A stretch of DNA of 64,000 nt from Rhizobium sp. BT03 (GTDB taxonomy: Bacteria > Pseudomonadota > Alphaproteobacteria > Rhizobiales > Rhizobiaceae): NCBI RefSeq assembly GCF_030053155.1, contig NZ_CP125640.1, forward strand, positions 1,426,001 through 1,490,000. The letters run 5' to 3'. Position 1 is the first letter of the stretch. Every line of letters begins with the position of its first letter. Positions 53,766-62,679 of the stretch are shown in pieces. A program made the translations under genes and the position numbers. A model generated the notes under the pieces. That model did no database searches and was not told where the DNA came from. It saw only the letters and a list, made by a program, of their open reading frames with translations.

Positions 53766-54889
53766 TGCGCAAGTTCCAGAACCCGACTGGCGACGCGGGC
53801 GATAACTGCCTGGGTCAGGCCGCCATGCAGAGGCAGCCGAAGCAGAGTATCGGCCGTCTCATTGGTGACCGCCATTGACGACCCCGTTACTCCGTATCGT
53901 TCACCGGCTGGCGACGAATGCAGAGGAACATAATGCGTAACGCCCCCTATGCCTTCCGCCACCAATTGTCGGCGCGTCTCTTCGCGATGTTCGAGATTCG
54001 TAAAGCGCACATGATAGATATGTCCGTTATGTGCAGCGTCGTCCGGGATTTCAGGAAGGCGCAACCCGTTATTGCCGGCCGCTTTGAATATTGCGTCATA
54101 GGCATGCCACAGCGAAAGCCGATGCCGTGTCAGTTCTTCGGCATACTCAAGCTGGGCCAGAAGCACAGCAGCCACCAAATCGGATGGCAGGAAGGAGGAC
54201 CCCATATCCTGCCAGTCGTATTTGGCCACTTCGCCGCGAATGAACTGGGAGCGATTGGTGCCCTTCTCCCGGATGATTTGCGCTCGCTCGACGAGACCGG
54301 GATCATTGACAATCAGGGCCCCACCTTCGCCAGAGACAACATTCTTGGTCTGATGAAAGCTCAAAGTGGCCAACTGGCCGAATGTTCCGAGGGCCCGACC
54401 TTTCCAGGAAGCTAGGTAAGCCTGGGCCGCATCCTCCACCACAGCCAGTCCATGGCGCCAGGCGATAGCCAAAATAGGCTCCATCTCGCACCCCACTCCG
54501 GCGTAGTGAACGACGAAGATTGCCTTGGTTCTCGGCGTAATGGCAGCCTCAATCAGCGTTTCGTCGATATTGAGCGTATCGCCACGAATATCGACGAATA
54601 CCGGCACAGCTCCGCGCAGCACTACTGCATTGGCCGTCGACACGAAGGTGAACGACGGCATGATAACCTCATCCCCCGGCTCGAGGCGGAGAAGCATTGC
54701 GGCCATTTCCAAGGCAGCGGTACACGAGTGGCACAGAAGCGTACTGGCGCCGTAGACCGAGTCCAAATGCGCATGACATCGCTTTGTGAAGTTTGCATCG
54801 CCGCCCCACTGGCCCGAGAGAAGGCATTCGTTGAGATAGAGCGCCTCCTTCCCGATCAAGTGAGGCAATGCAAAAGAGACACGATTCAT
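53762..54889 (-). CDS. dTDP-4-amino-4,6-dideoxy-hexose transaminase (WecE/RffA-like)
   Basis: A 375-aa PLP enzyme of the DegT/DnrJ/EryC1 family. The pyridoxal lysine is Lys182 in SFHQTKNVVSGEGGAL, a WecE-style motif, and Asp153 in VVEDAAQAY contacts the ring. The tail segment THYVPLHSSPAGERYG is also WecE-like. WecE converts dTDP-4-keto-6-deoxyglucose, which the host rhamnose pathway would supply, to dTDP-4-amino-4,6-dideoxygalactose. First gene of the minus-strand cassette, so it probably sets the identity of the added sugar. Confidence 0.85.
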   Translation of the reverse strand: MNRVSFALPHLIGKEALYLNECLLSGQWGGDANFTKRCHAHLDSVYGASTLLCHSCTAALEMAAMLLRLEPGDEVIMPSFTFVSTANAVVLRGAVPVFVDIRGDTLNIDETLIEAAITPRTKAIFVVHYAGVGCEMEPILAIAWRHGLAVVEDAAQAYLASWKGRALGTFGQLATLSFHQTKNVVSGEGGALIVNDPGLVERAQIIREKGTNRSQFIRGEVAKYDWQDMGSSFLPSDLVAAVLLAQLEYAEELTRHRLSLWHAYDAIFKAAGNNGLRLPEIPDDAAHNGHIYHVRFTNLEHREETRRQLVAEGIGGVTHYVPLHSSPAGERYGVTGSSMAVTNETADTLLRLPLHGGLTQAVIARVASRVLELAQ

Positions 54890-55329
54890 TCACCAACATC
54901 CGAAGCAGCGTATTGCGTCAAAGGCTCGATAGCAAAAAAGCCCCCGCGTTGCGCCTCTAATTAAATTATAATCCACATAAGACAAGCGATATTCCGCCAG
55001 GACCGCGGACATGGGTCACAACGTTCGGTAGGATACATTTTTCTATTAATAGAACCGCTAGGTTCGCAAATTTATATTGAAGAACCATTCGGTTTGCAAA
55101 TAGTGGCTTAACCGAAGCCATTTATTAACCGCGCAAGGTCCGGCAATCAAATCACGCGCGCTGCTATGCATTTATCCGCCGATCCCATTTATTGGATCAA
55201 CCGTCATCTTCGATGGCTCATTCGACTTTGGTGTTGGCTGGAAACACAAACAAAGACCGAGCCCACAAACGCAATGCCGACATTTTGTGCAAGAATGGAT
55301 GTCCCTTTTTGTACAAGGAAAGCCATGAG
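54890..55329. promoter_or_regulatory. AT-rich divergent promoter region of the glycan cassette
   Basis: Control region between the aminotransferase (minus) and the GtrII-like gene (plus). It holds two copies of a 21-bp element at 55051-55071 and 55081-55101 (see separate entry), a dyad GGCTT-AACCG-AAGCC at 55105-55119, and several AT-rich tracts that could be promoters. Start codons at 55192 (TTG) and 55213 (ATG) for the GtrII-like gene are possible but less likely than 55330. Confidence 0.55.
55051..55101. repeat. Tandem 21-bp operator-like repeats
   Basis: AGAACC-N4-GGTTCGCAAAT at 55051-55071 recurs as AGAACC-N4-GGTTTGCAAAT at 55081-55101. Each core is a dyad (GAACC-N4-GGTTC; AACC-N4-GGTT in the second). 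Start-to-start spacing is 30 bp, about three helical turns, suiting cooperative binding by one regulator. Confidence 0.6.
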
Positions 55330-56964
55330 ATGCCCGACATTAAAAGACTTTTAAAAAGATCTGAATTGCAGATATTTCTCGTTTACACGGGTGCGCACCT
55401 TCCCATCTTTCTATTATCGGAAGCACGATATTGGGACGACTGGAGCCTTTCTGGTGCGAGCAAAGAAATGCTCGTTTCTGTTTTTACTCAGGCCGGCTTT
55501 CCCCTTCTCGGATATTACCATTATGCTGTTCAATTGATCGGCTGGTGGTTTTACGCTTTTTCAACCTTTGCGCTCGGTTACCTCATAATTCATGTATTCT
55601 ATCTTATCCTGAAGGCTTTCGATTTCTCAAAATCTGACGCAACGGCGCTGTCGCTTCTTGCAGCAGCTTTACCTGTTAACTTTGCCAGAATTGCCGCAAT
55701 AAACAATCCAGGGCTGCTTTTTCTACTGCTATTTGTTTTCGCGTTATATATTTTTGTAATTTCTGTGATTAATAAAAACCTATATACAGAGTACCTTTCT
55801 TACGTCTTGTTTATTTTTTCATTTCAATTCAATGCTCTTATACCTCCGTTTCTACTGGTTTTTTTCATCGCTTCGTTCCTGTTTTATAAGAAGACTGACA
55901 CCTCAGCAGGTATAATTCATTACGGAAACTATCTAAAAAAAATCACACATCTTATAAAGAGAACGGGGGCAATTATGCTCCTGCCCTTCCTATACGCCTT
56001 AATACAACATTTTTTATTCAAGAAAACCGGCATGTTTGCCGCCAGCTATAATGTCATCAACATCAATTTCGGCGGAATACTATCGGAAGTCAAAGTCGTA
56101 ATTATATATTTATTCCCATACGAAGGTATATATATTGGACCATCGGTCACACTAACGATCCTTTTGGCCGCCTTTCTTATTTCCTACTTGATTAGACCAA
56201 ATTCTACGGGCAGCGGCACGGAGGCCGAATGCAACGGAAAAGGTTTGGTAGGTATTGGGGTCGTGCTATTGGGTCTGGGAGCCTCGGCCTATGTCTTGGT
56301 CGGGAAGGAGCCCTCCTATGCGCCTTGGATGGCGACCCGCTTTCAAGTGCTGCTTCCGTTTGGCGCCGCCTTTTCTACCCTGGGTCTTTTAAAGATCATC
56401 TGCGCCGTTTTTCCGGCTGAGAACCCCAATATACGTCATCGGGTGAATGTGGCCTCATTTGGTGGCCTGATAGCAGTGTTCATTGTGAATTGGTGGTTTG
56501 TTTATGCCACTTTTTATGTCGACCACCTGCGCCAGGAGGCTTTTGCCGATACGATCAGGAACACCCCCTCTCTGCAAAGCCGTAATTACGTGATCCTTGA
56601 CAGATCTGGCCTGAACGCATTCGATACAATGCCCGGAATCGGAGAATATGCCGGGCTGCATGAAGCCGCGACCGGGAAACACGATGCATTGATTTTGGAT
56701 TATGACTCCATGACAGCATATGGCGGTTGGTCTGGATTTGTTGACAATTTTAAACGGTTCTTGGGAGCCTGGTCGAAAGTCGAAGACGCGGCGTTAGATG
56801 TCCCAGGATGCCTCTACATCGTTAATCGCGAACGCAACGTGCAAAGCACGTGGGCCTATGCAGTGAGTGCTTTTATTGTCAAGATAAGACATCCTGAAAA
56901 CTACACGGCAAGGCACCTCTTGAGTTTTGATGGTCCTTATTGCCAGTCGCACCGGCAAATGTGA
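55330..56964 (+). CDS. GtrII-like polytopic glycosyltransferase (serotype conversion type)
   Basis: A 544-aa membrane protein with about ten or eleven hydrophobic helices. It opens MPDIKRLLKRSELQIF and has an early periplasmic ARYWDDWSLSG acidic motif, as in the GT-C glucosyltransferases of phage serotype-conversion cassettes (GtrII family), and a soluble C-terminal domain from about residue 430. Such enzymes move a sugar from undecaprenyl phosphate to O-antigen in the periplasm. Coding sequence is strikingly AT-rich (15 G/C in the 60 bases 55741-55800). The ATG at 55330 has AAGGAAA upstream. Confidence 0.75.
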   Translation: MPDIKRLLKRSELQIFLVYTGAHLPIFLLSEARYWDDWSLSGASKEMLVSVFTQAGFPLLGYYHYAVQLIGWWFYAFSTFALGYLIIHVFYLILKAFDFSKSDATALSLLAAALPVNFARIAAINNPGLLFLLLFVFALYIFVISVINKNLYTEYLSYVLFIFSFQFNALIPPFLLVFFIASFLFYKKTDTSAGIIHYGNYLKKITHLIKRTGAIMLLPFLYALIQHFLFKKTGMFAASYNVININFGGILSEVKVVIIYLFPYEGIYIGPSVTLTILLAAFLISYLIRPNSTGSGTEAECNGKGLVGIGVVLLGLGASAYVLVGKEPSYAPWMATRFQVLLPFGAAFSTLGLLKIICAVFPAENPNIRHRVNVASFGGLIAVFIVNWWFVYATFYVDHLRQEAFADTIRNTPSLQSRNYVILDRSGLNAFDTMPGIGEYAGLHEAATGKHDALILDYDSMTAYGGWSGFVDNFKRFLGAWSKVEDAALDVPGCLYIVNRERNVQSTWAYAVSAFIVKIRHPENYTARHLLSFDGPYCQSHRQM

Positions 56965-57055
56965 CGTGCTCGCCGCGTCTAGGTTCTCTGCTCGATAGAA
57001 AAGAAAACCTGTCGCGTTATCAGCCTCAGGGATTCGTCTTTCAAAGCACGAACTC

Positions 57056-58411
57056 TTATACGCTTCTACCGCTTGGGAAATGGAAGCCATCCGTCCAGAT
57101 CCACATGCTGCCGGCCGCACCCGCTACCAGCCGGATCTGCTTGCTGGTGTTCGTCCAGATCTCCGCTGAGCCTATGGCGTAATTGCTTGCAACTTGAACG
57201 GCACCGACGTTGCCGCCATCATTCACGATGCCCGCGACGAGTACGCCTTGCGCTGGATCCGAAAGCAATGCCGAATTGGTGGCCGACGAAGAGGTGAATT
57301 GGAACCGCAGCTTCGCTTTAACTTTCACCCCGTTGGGGACGGTTAAAGTTAATAAGGCAGATGCCGTTGAGACAGCTAAGCTATTCGCATCCTTCACCGG
57401 CGTAACGAAAGTATATTCGTCACGCGGGTACATCACGAATTGCCGGACGAGCGAGTTGGCATCGGTCAGCACCACGCCGATGCATTTGACGATGCTATAG
57501 CCGGTGAGCAGCGTTGTGGCGATGCCGCCGATCGTCGCCGAGGTCGAGAGAACAATGTCGAAAGACAGGTCTGCGTCCTTGCGCAAGGCATATGCAAAGT
57601 AGGTCGCATTCGCCGCAACGGCGCCGGCGTCGAGGCCGCCGGCGCCGGTGCCAGCCGCAAATGTTCCCGTCACTCGCTTCGTCAATGACGTTGCGCTGGA
57701 AACGAAGCTCGATCCCGTCCTGGCAGATCCTGCAGCAAAATCGATATGCGTATTCGGGCTGGCGCCGTTGTTGGAAAGGGTGAGCCCGACAATGAAATCG
57801 CCGACCGCCGAACTGTCGGCTTTGCTCTGGATCCTGGCGAAGAGCTTGTTGGTGAAGAAAGCGGCGCCGGAACAGATGATTTCGACGCTGTAACCGTCCT
57901 TGAGAATAAGCGTGGCTGCGCCGTCGATCGTCTCCGAACCGTTCGGGTCGATCGTCACATCCCCGCCATCGGCGATGACGCAATAGTGCCAGTTTGCACC
58001 GAGCGTTGCCGCCGCGGTCAAAGTGAGCGTGGCGGCCGCGGTAAAGCGATGGACGGCGTTATCGTCGGATGCGAGCGCGGTGTAATCGCCTGACTTCACC
58101 GCATAGACCAGATCCTGATCGAATGCGACCTCAACGCCGTTCTGGGCAAAGCCGAGCAGGCCGCCGCCTTTCAGATAGAGGCCGGTCTGCGGGGTCGAGG
58201 CGAAGCCGACGCCCGGCGCGGACACGGTTCCGCCTGCGGCCTTGAGCGGTGCGATCATCGGCGCCGAACCGTCGCGCGGCAGCGAATTGGTGATTTCGTT
58301 GCCGAGGTCGGTGGTCAGCGCGTTCCACGGCGCCGGGTCGATGACCTGGCCGACGGAAGGTGTCGTGCCGGCGGGTTTGGAATAGACGCCGGTGGATGGA
58401 TTTCTGGGCAT
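57056..58411 (-). CDS. Phage tail fibre protein
   Basis: A 451-aa protein. The N-terminus MPRNPSTGVYSKPAGTTPSVGQ with WNALTTDLGNEITNSL is a common tail-fibre anchor in alphaproteobacterial phages. The body is Gly/Ala/Thr/Ser-rich and beta-repeat-like (GVGFASTPQTGLYLKGGG, TLTLTAAATLGANWHYCV). GGAGCAAGG precedes the ATG at 58411. It is the last structural gene before the inserted glycan cassette, so receptor binding and receptor modification functions lie side by side. Confidence 0.75.
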   Translation of the reverse strand: MPRNPSTGVYSKPAGTTPSVGQVIDPAPWNALTTDLGNEITNSLPRDGSAPMIAPLKAAGGTVSAPGVGFASTPQTGLYLKGGGLLGFAQNGVEVAFDQDLVYAVKSGDYTALASDDNAVHRFTAAATLTLTAAATLGANWHYCVIADGGDVTIDPNGSETIDGAATLILKDGYSVEIICSGAAFFTNKLFARIQSKADSSAVGDFIVGLTLSNNGASPNTHIDFAAGSARTGSSFVSSATSLTKRVTGTFAAGTGAGGLDAGAVAANATYFAYALRKDADLSFDIVLSTSATIGGIATTLLTGYSIVKCIGVVLTDANSLVRQFVMYPRDEYTFVTPVKDANSLAVSTASALLTLTVPNGVKVKAKLRFQFTSSSATNSALLSDPAQGVLVAGIVNDGGNVGAVQVASNYAIGSAEIWTNTSKQIRLVAGAAGSMWIWTDGFHFPSGRSV

Positions 58412-58496
58412 TTACCTTGCTCCGAAATGAAAAGGCCCCGCGATTGCGAGACCCTATGTTCTGTAGTACCGGTTGCAAAATTTCGGGGATATTGAG

Positions 58497-58876
58497 ATGC
58501 GTTCCAAGCTTGTCGTTGTTGCTGCCTTTCGCTCGTGCTGACCTCTTGCCAGGACAGACCGATCGACGAGCTGTCTTACTCGGAGTTGAAGTCTCTCTCG
58601 CTCGAATTGCACAAGCGCTGCTGGGCTCGGGGCGTCAAGAGCGACACGCCTGAAATGAAGATGTGTCTACAGCAGGAGTTCACGCGTGAATCGTCGATCA
58701 GGAGCAACAATCTGCAGGCCAGACAAGCGATGGGGGAAGCGCTTATAGCAGGCGTGCAGGGTTACAATCAGGGACTGCAGCAGCAGCCGAGCTATCGGCC
58801 GATGAACTGCACCTCGACGCCGACAAGCACCTGGGTCGGCGGCCCAGTCCGTCAGGTCAGGACGTCCTGCTATTAG
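58497..58876 (+). pseudogene. Frameshifted small lipoprotein gene inside the phage late region
   Basis: An ATG at 58497 gives MRSKLVVVAAF and then stops after RSC. A second frame continues SLVLTSCQDRPIDELSYSE to the stop at 58876. Restoring one base near 58530 would join them as MRSKLVVVAA(L)SLVLTSC, a perfect lipoprotein signal with lipobox LTSC and a 95-aa charged mature part. Either the gene has lost one base, or translation starts at the GTG at 58535 without a signal. It is on the strand opposite to the late genes, as expected for a moron. Confidence 0.6.
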
Positions 58877-58903
58877 TGTGCCGCCGGCGCCGCCCCATTG
58901 AGT

Positions 58904-60898
58904 TTATTTACGCTTCTCGGTTGGCGGGAGCGGATAAGCCATTCCGCCACCCTGGAAAAGCGCATTGATCAGTAAACTGCGTTGCTGGTCGATGATGTTT
59001 TCGCGTCCCAGGCGCATGAGTGCCTCCATTAGCGCGTCACGCTGCTCACCGCGAAGTACACTCAGCGGAGCCACTTCGTCGGCTACGCGAGCTGCGTGGG
59101 CGCCTGCATTCTGCTCAAAGAGGGATCGCACAAGACGGCGAGCCGTCGTTAGGCCGAGATCGGTCCAGCTCTTATCCGTGGGCACTTCGGGAGGCTTGGA
59201 TACCTCGCCGAGATACTTCTCGAACCCAGCCTCCCTTGCCATGTCGGCTGCGCTGGTTACACCATTTTTCGTCTTGGAAAAAAGAGCTTCACGATCGATG
59301 GCATTGAGTGACGCATCGGCATTTTCAGGCCCGAACATCATTCCCAGTTTTTCGCGGTTCCAGTCGCCATTGCCGCGAATAAACTTGCGCAGCGCGTTCA
59401 TATCACTGGCTTCGGTTCCAACCGCCCGATAGATGTCGCCGAGGGTTCCCTGCCGCATGCGCGCCGACTCCGCAGAGGCCCCAATCAACGTACCCTGCGG
59501 TTCGGCACCCGCCACCAATTTCTCCTGAAGCTCTACGGGGTGCATGGCGCGCGGCCCATCGGCGAGAACGGACTGCCCCTGCAGTAAGCCCTCCCTTTGT
59601 CGGCCCAATTCGTCAAATTGCGCGTCGAGCCCCTTCACGCCGGAGGAAAATCGAGCATCGATCATCCCGCGAACGCCCTTGAGGGTCTCGATGACTTCAG
59701 TATCTTTGGCAACTTCCAGAAGCCGATCGATTGCGCGGCGTGTTTCGTACGCTATGGCGGGGTCGGAAGAGACGGTGTCTTTCCCAAAGTCATTGAGCAT
59801 GCTCCTGATATTAAGCAGGTCGCTCTGTTCGCCACCGCGCCGATATGGAATCAATCTATCGAGTCGCTCCGCAACTGGCTTAAAGTCGCGAGGTGGTTGG
59901 CCCATAACCATCGGACGGTACTGACCTTGCACCTGCGCCTGGCTGGCTTCTAGTTCCCTGTCGATCGTGGACGGAACCGGATCCGGCCCAAGATTTGTCT
60001 CGAGGTCCGACTTCAGACGGCTGCCCGCCGTAGAGCCACGTTCATTCAGCGGTCCCACGACTTTGCTCCGCGTGGATTCCCGGGCGACACCGGCCTTGGC
60101 CGCGCCGAGCCATTCTGGCAAGACATCTGCCGGCATCGCCTCCGACCCGAACTTGTCGAATTGGTCACGAGCCGCAGCGAGCTTATCCGAACCAGAAACT
60201 TTCGCGAGCCAATTGCGAGAATCCCTCGCCAGGTCTGCAAGCATGTCGCGCGGCGGCTTTGAAGCTAATTCCTCTCCGAGGAGTGCGCGCGTGAGAGCCT
60301 TAGCGCCCCGCGCGGTCGCTTTGACACCGGCTCCGATAACTTCCCCCGCAAAGGGGCCACCCAATCCAAATAGCCCCCCCTCTAGTGCACCCCATCGAGT
60401 TTTCTCAGGATCGCCGTCACTTCTGACGGCGGCGTCTGCGGCACCAATACCGCTGCCGGTTAAGCCCGATACCAACGAGCGCATCAACATGCTGCCCCCA
60501 CCAGCGCCGAATAATTCAGGCGCAGCAAGTACTGCTGGTACAGTGCCAACCACGCCGCCCGTTATCTGCGCAGTCTTGTCGATTCTAGGGTTAGCCTTCT
60601 TTTCTGCTTCATCTCCTTCGTGAAGCCGTTTGAGTAGGTCATCGTAGTTTTGACCAGTGAGACCAGCAGCAATCGCTGCTGGGAGCTGGTTTAGCCCTTC
60701 GCGGATAATTGGCCCAGCGATTGGAATTCCCTCAAAAAGACCACCAGCGGCGGTGTGAATCATTGACCCAACGTCGTCGGCTTGCTCTGGAAGACCGCGC
60801 GAAAGCTCATCCACGATCCTATCCTGCTCTTCCGGAGTCAGATTCAAAAAGCTCTCGTCGACGGGGACAATATGGCCGTTAACCTTGATCGTCGCCAT
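58904..60898 (-). CDS. Large phage virion/ejection protein, putative
   Basis: A 664-aa protein starting MATIKVNGHIVPVDESFLNLTPEEQDRI, followed by a hydrophobic Gly/Ala-rich region (about 45-200: GGLFEGIPIAGPIIREGL, GGVVGTVPAVLAAPELFGAGGGS) and a helical C-terminal half. Long proteins with amphipathic membrane-active stretches at this position in podovirus-like late operons are often internal virion or DNA-ejection proteins. No specific family was recognised. Its start overlaps the stop of the upstream gene (ATGA). Confidence 0.6.
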   Translation of the reverse strand: MATIKVNGHIVPVDESFLNLTPEEQDRIVDELSRGLPEQADDVGSMIHTAAGGLFEGIPIAGPIIREGLNQLPAAIAAGLTGQNYDDLLKRLHEGDEAEKKANPRIDKTAQITGGVVGTVPAVLAAPELFGAGGGSMLMRSLVSGLTGSGIGAADAAVRSDGDPEKTRWGALEGGLFGLGGPFAGEVIGAGVKATARGAKALTRALLGEELASKPPRDMLADLARDSRNWLAKVSGSDKLAAARDQFDKFGSEAMPADVLPEWLGAAKAGVARESTRSKVVGPLNERGSTAGSRLKSDLETNLGPDPVPSTIDRELEASQAQVQGQYRPMVMGQPPRDFKPVAERLDRLIPYRRGGEQSDLLNIRSMLNDFGKDTVSSDPAIAYETRRAIDRLLEVAKDTEVIETLKGVRGMIDARFSSGVKGLDAQFDELGRQREGLLQGQSVLADGPRAMHPVELQEKLVAGAEPQGTLIGASAESARMRQGTLGDIYRAVGTEASDMNALRKFIRGNGDWNREKLGMMFGPENADASLNAIDREALFSKTKNGVTSAADMAREAGFEKYLGEVSKPPEVPTDKSWTDLGLTTARRLVRSLFEQNAGAHAARVADEVAPLSVLRGEQRDALMEALMRLGRENIIDQQRSLLINALFQGGGMAYPLPPTEKRK

Positions 60899-61296
60899 TA
60901 TCGTTCAATGCTCCATGTGGATCGGTTGGACCTCGTATTTGGGATCGGCGTCGCGCCCGCCCTCGAAGTGGTGCGCATCTCACGGTCGGAGACCGGAATC
61001 TTGTTGCCGTCAAACAGCGACGACAGGAAGCCGGACGACTTTGCCGGCGAGGCGGAAGGCATTGACGTCGGCACGGCGTTACCCCCGGCCGTATCAGCCT
61101 GCTGCTCCTCATCCTGCTGCCTAATTGCCAGTCCGCCCATCAAGGCCTGCGCCAGCTGCGCCACCCCTTGCCAGGGGGATTGCACCGGGCTTGCATCCAT
61201 GCCCTGCTGCAACATGGCGTAGGCCAGTTGCTTGCGCTTGTCGTCGATGTCGCCCTGGGTCCGGCCGGTATTGCCGGCGAAGATCGTTGGGATCAT
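60898..61296 (-). CDS. Phage structural protein, unknown
   Basis: A 132-aa protein, MIPTIFAGNTGRTQGDIDDKRKQLAYAMLQQ and onward, rich in Ala, Gln and Ser. The segment MLQQGMDASPVQSPWQGVAQLAQALMGGL recurs in small virion proteins of alphaproteobacterial phages next to ejection proteins. It is linked by four-base overlaps to the genes on both sides, so it is part of the virion-protein operon. Function unknown. Confidence 0.65.
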   Translation of the reverse strand: MIPTIFAGNTGRTQGDIDDKRKQLAYAMLQQGMDASPVQSPWQGVAQLAQALMGGLAIRQQDEEQQADTAGGNAVPTSMPSASPAKSSGFLSSLFDGNKIPVSDREMRTTSRAGATPIPNTRSNRSTWSIER

Positions 61297-62297
61297 GCCA
61301 CTGCCCTTTCGTAGAAGACGCGGTCGAAGCCGTCGGCGTGTTCGAACACGGCGTCCGGATGGGTCTTACGCACATCGTCGGACATCAGGCCGATCTGGGT
61401 CGGGCCGCCGTCCTTGTAACGGAAGGCGTAGACCGGCAGCCCATTATCCAGAGTGCCGACGCGCCGAATGTCTTCCTTCAGCCGGCGGTCGGATTTCGCC
61501 CAGCCGCCAAGGAGTGTTCCGCCGAGGCCGAAGAGGCCGCCCATCGCGGCGTTCGACTGGGCGACCTGGCGGTCGTAGAGGCCCATTTTCTGGTTGAAAT
61601 TATCGTTGATCAGGCCGGCCTGGTCGACGTTCGGCAGTTGCGTCGTCGGGGTGTTGACGTAGCTCGGCTGGTGGACCTGCGATCCCGACATCAGCGCCGA
61701 AATCTCGTTCAGTGGCTGGTTCCGCTCGGTCAGGATCGAATTCTGGGCATTCGAATACATATCGCCGAGATACTGGTCGGAGGCGGCCTGCTTGCGCGTG
61801 GAAAAATCGCGCATGGCGTTGTCGTAAGCCGCCGAGCCCATCGAGATGCCCTTGTCGGCCAGGCTCTGGTCGAGGCTCGCCTGATCGCGATCCCACTGGT
61901 TGTTGAAGCCGGACTGCCAGTGATCGTTGACATATTTGTCGACATTGCCGGCGCTCAGATCGACGTTGGTGCCGAGGATGCCTGAGATCTTGCCGGTCTG
62001 GTCGTTGGCGAGCCTGGCGAGGCCGAGCTGGGTCTGCTGCGTCTGGTCGTAGATCGCCTGGTTTTCAGGCGAATAGGTCTGATAGGCGGAATAGACCGGC
62101 AGCTCATATGTCTTGCCGGTCTGGTCCTTCATGATGCTTTTGCCGGTCTGCTTGTATTCCAGCGAACCATCCGGCGTGTACTGGTTGGTGTGGCTCAAGC
62201 CGGCATTGGCAATCGCCGTATCGACGTTGGTGGCCGTCTGTGCCGCCGCGGTCTGTGTCGGATCAGGCGCCTTCGGGGCCTTCGGCGTGGAGACCAT
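61293..62297 (-). CDS. Phage protein with C-terminal S74-type intramolecular chaperone domain
   Basis: A 334-aa protein. The N-terminal 260 residues are Gln/Asn-rich and helical. After a Gly-rich linker (GGLFGLGGTLLGGW), the C-terminus KSDRRLKEDIRRVGTLDNGLPVYAF is the peptidase S74 / tail-spike chaperone signature (SDRRLKxDI), ending with IGLMSDDVRKTHPDAV. In tail spikes this domain guides trimer folding and then cuts itself off; in other phages it is kept. Here it sits on a helical, not beta-helical, partner. Confidence 0.75.
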   Translation of the reverse strand: MVSTPKAPKAPDPTQTAAAQTATNVDTAIANAGLSHTNQYTPDGSLEYKQTGKSIMKDQTGKTYELPVYSAYQTYSPENQAIYDQTQQTQLGLARLANDQTGKISGILGTNVDLSAGNVDKYVNDHWQSGFNNQWDRDQASLDQSLADKGISMGSAAYDNAMRDFSTRKQAASDQYLGDMYSNAQNSILTERNQPLNEISALMSGSQVHQPSYVNTPTTQLPNVDQAGLINDNFNQKMGLYDRQVAQSNAAMGGLFGLGGTLLGGWAKSDRRLKEDIRRVGTLDNGLPVYAFRYKDGGPTQIGLMSDDVRKTHPDAVFEHADGFDRVFYERAVA

Positions 62298-62679
62298 AGG
62301 GGAAATCCTCCTTCATGATTGCGTAAAGCAGGCCGTCGCACTCGCCGAAATAGGCTTGCTGGCGGCCTTCCAGCCGGGCGCCGAGCCTTGCGAGCATCGT
62401 CTGGGCGTCAAGATTGTCGGCCCGGGTCCTGGCGGTTGCGCGCCGGCAGCCGAGCTGGTGCACGACGTAGTGAAAGACCGATCGCATCAGCGTCCGCGTC
62501 AGCCGGTCGGCGGCAAGCGAGACCTCGACGTCATGCGCGGTCCAGACATTGAAGACGAAGCCGGCGATGATCCGGCCGCGGTCGACATGGGCAAGCGTGG
62601 TGTAAGGCGGGTCGAAGCTGACGCCGATCCGGCCGCCGACCCAGGCCGCGATTTCCTCGCGCGGTTCGGAGACGATCAA
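62263..62679 (-). CDS. GNAT-fold acetyltransferase-like phage protein
   Basis: A 138-aa protein with a GNAT-like order: a beta strand RIIAGFVFNVWTAHDVEVSL, then a helix LTRTLMRSVFHYVVHQLGCRRATART and NLDAQTMLARLGARLEGRQ near the end. Small GNAT-like proteins are common between nozzle/tail genes and internal virion proteins in podovirus-like phages. Acetyl-CoA binding residues (RxxGxG/A) are not clear, so catalytic activity is uncertain. It overlaps both neighbours. Confidence 0.7.
   Translation of the reverse strand: MIVSEPREEIAAWVGGRIGVSFDPPYTTLAHVDRGRIIAGFVFNVWTAHDVEVSLAADRLTRTLMRSVFHYVVHQLGCRRATARTRADNLDAQTMLARLGARLEGRQQAYFGECDGLLYAIMKEDFPYGLHAEGPEGA

Noticed and set aside
55051..55101. 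CRISPR-like repeats
   Set aside because: Only two imperfect copies with a 9-bp gap and internal dyads; they look like regulator sites.
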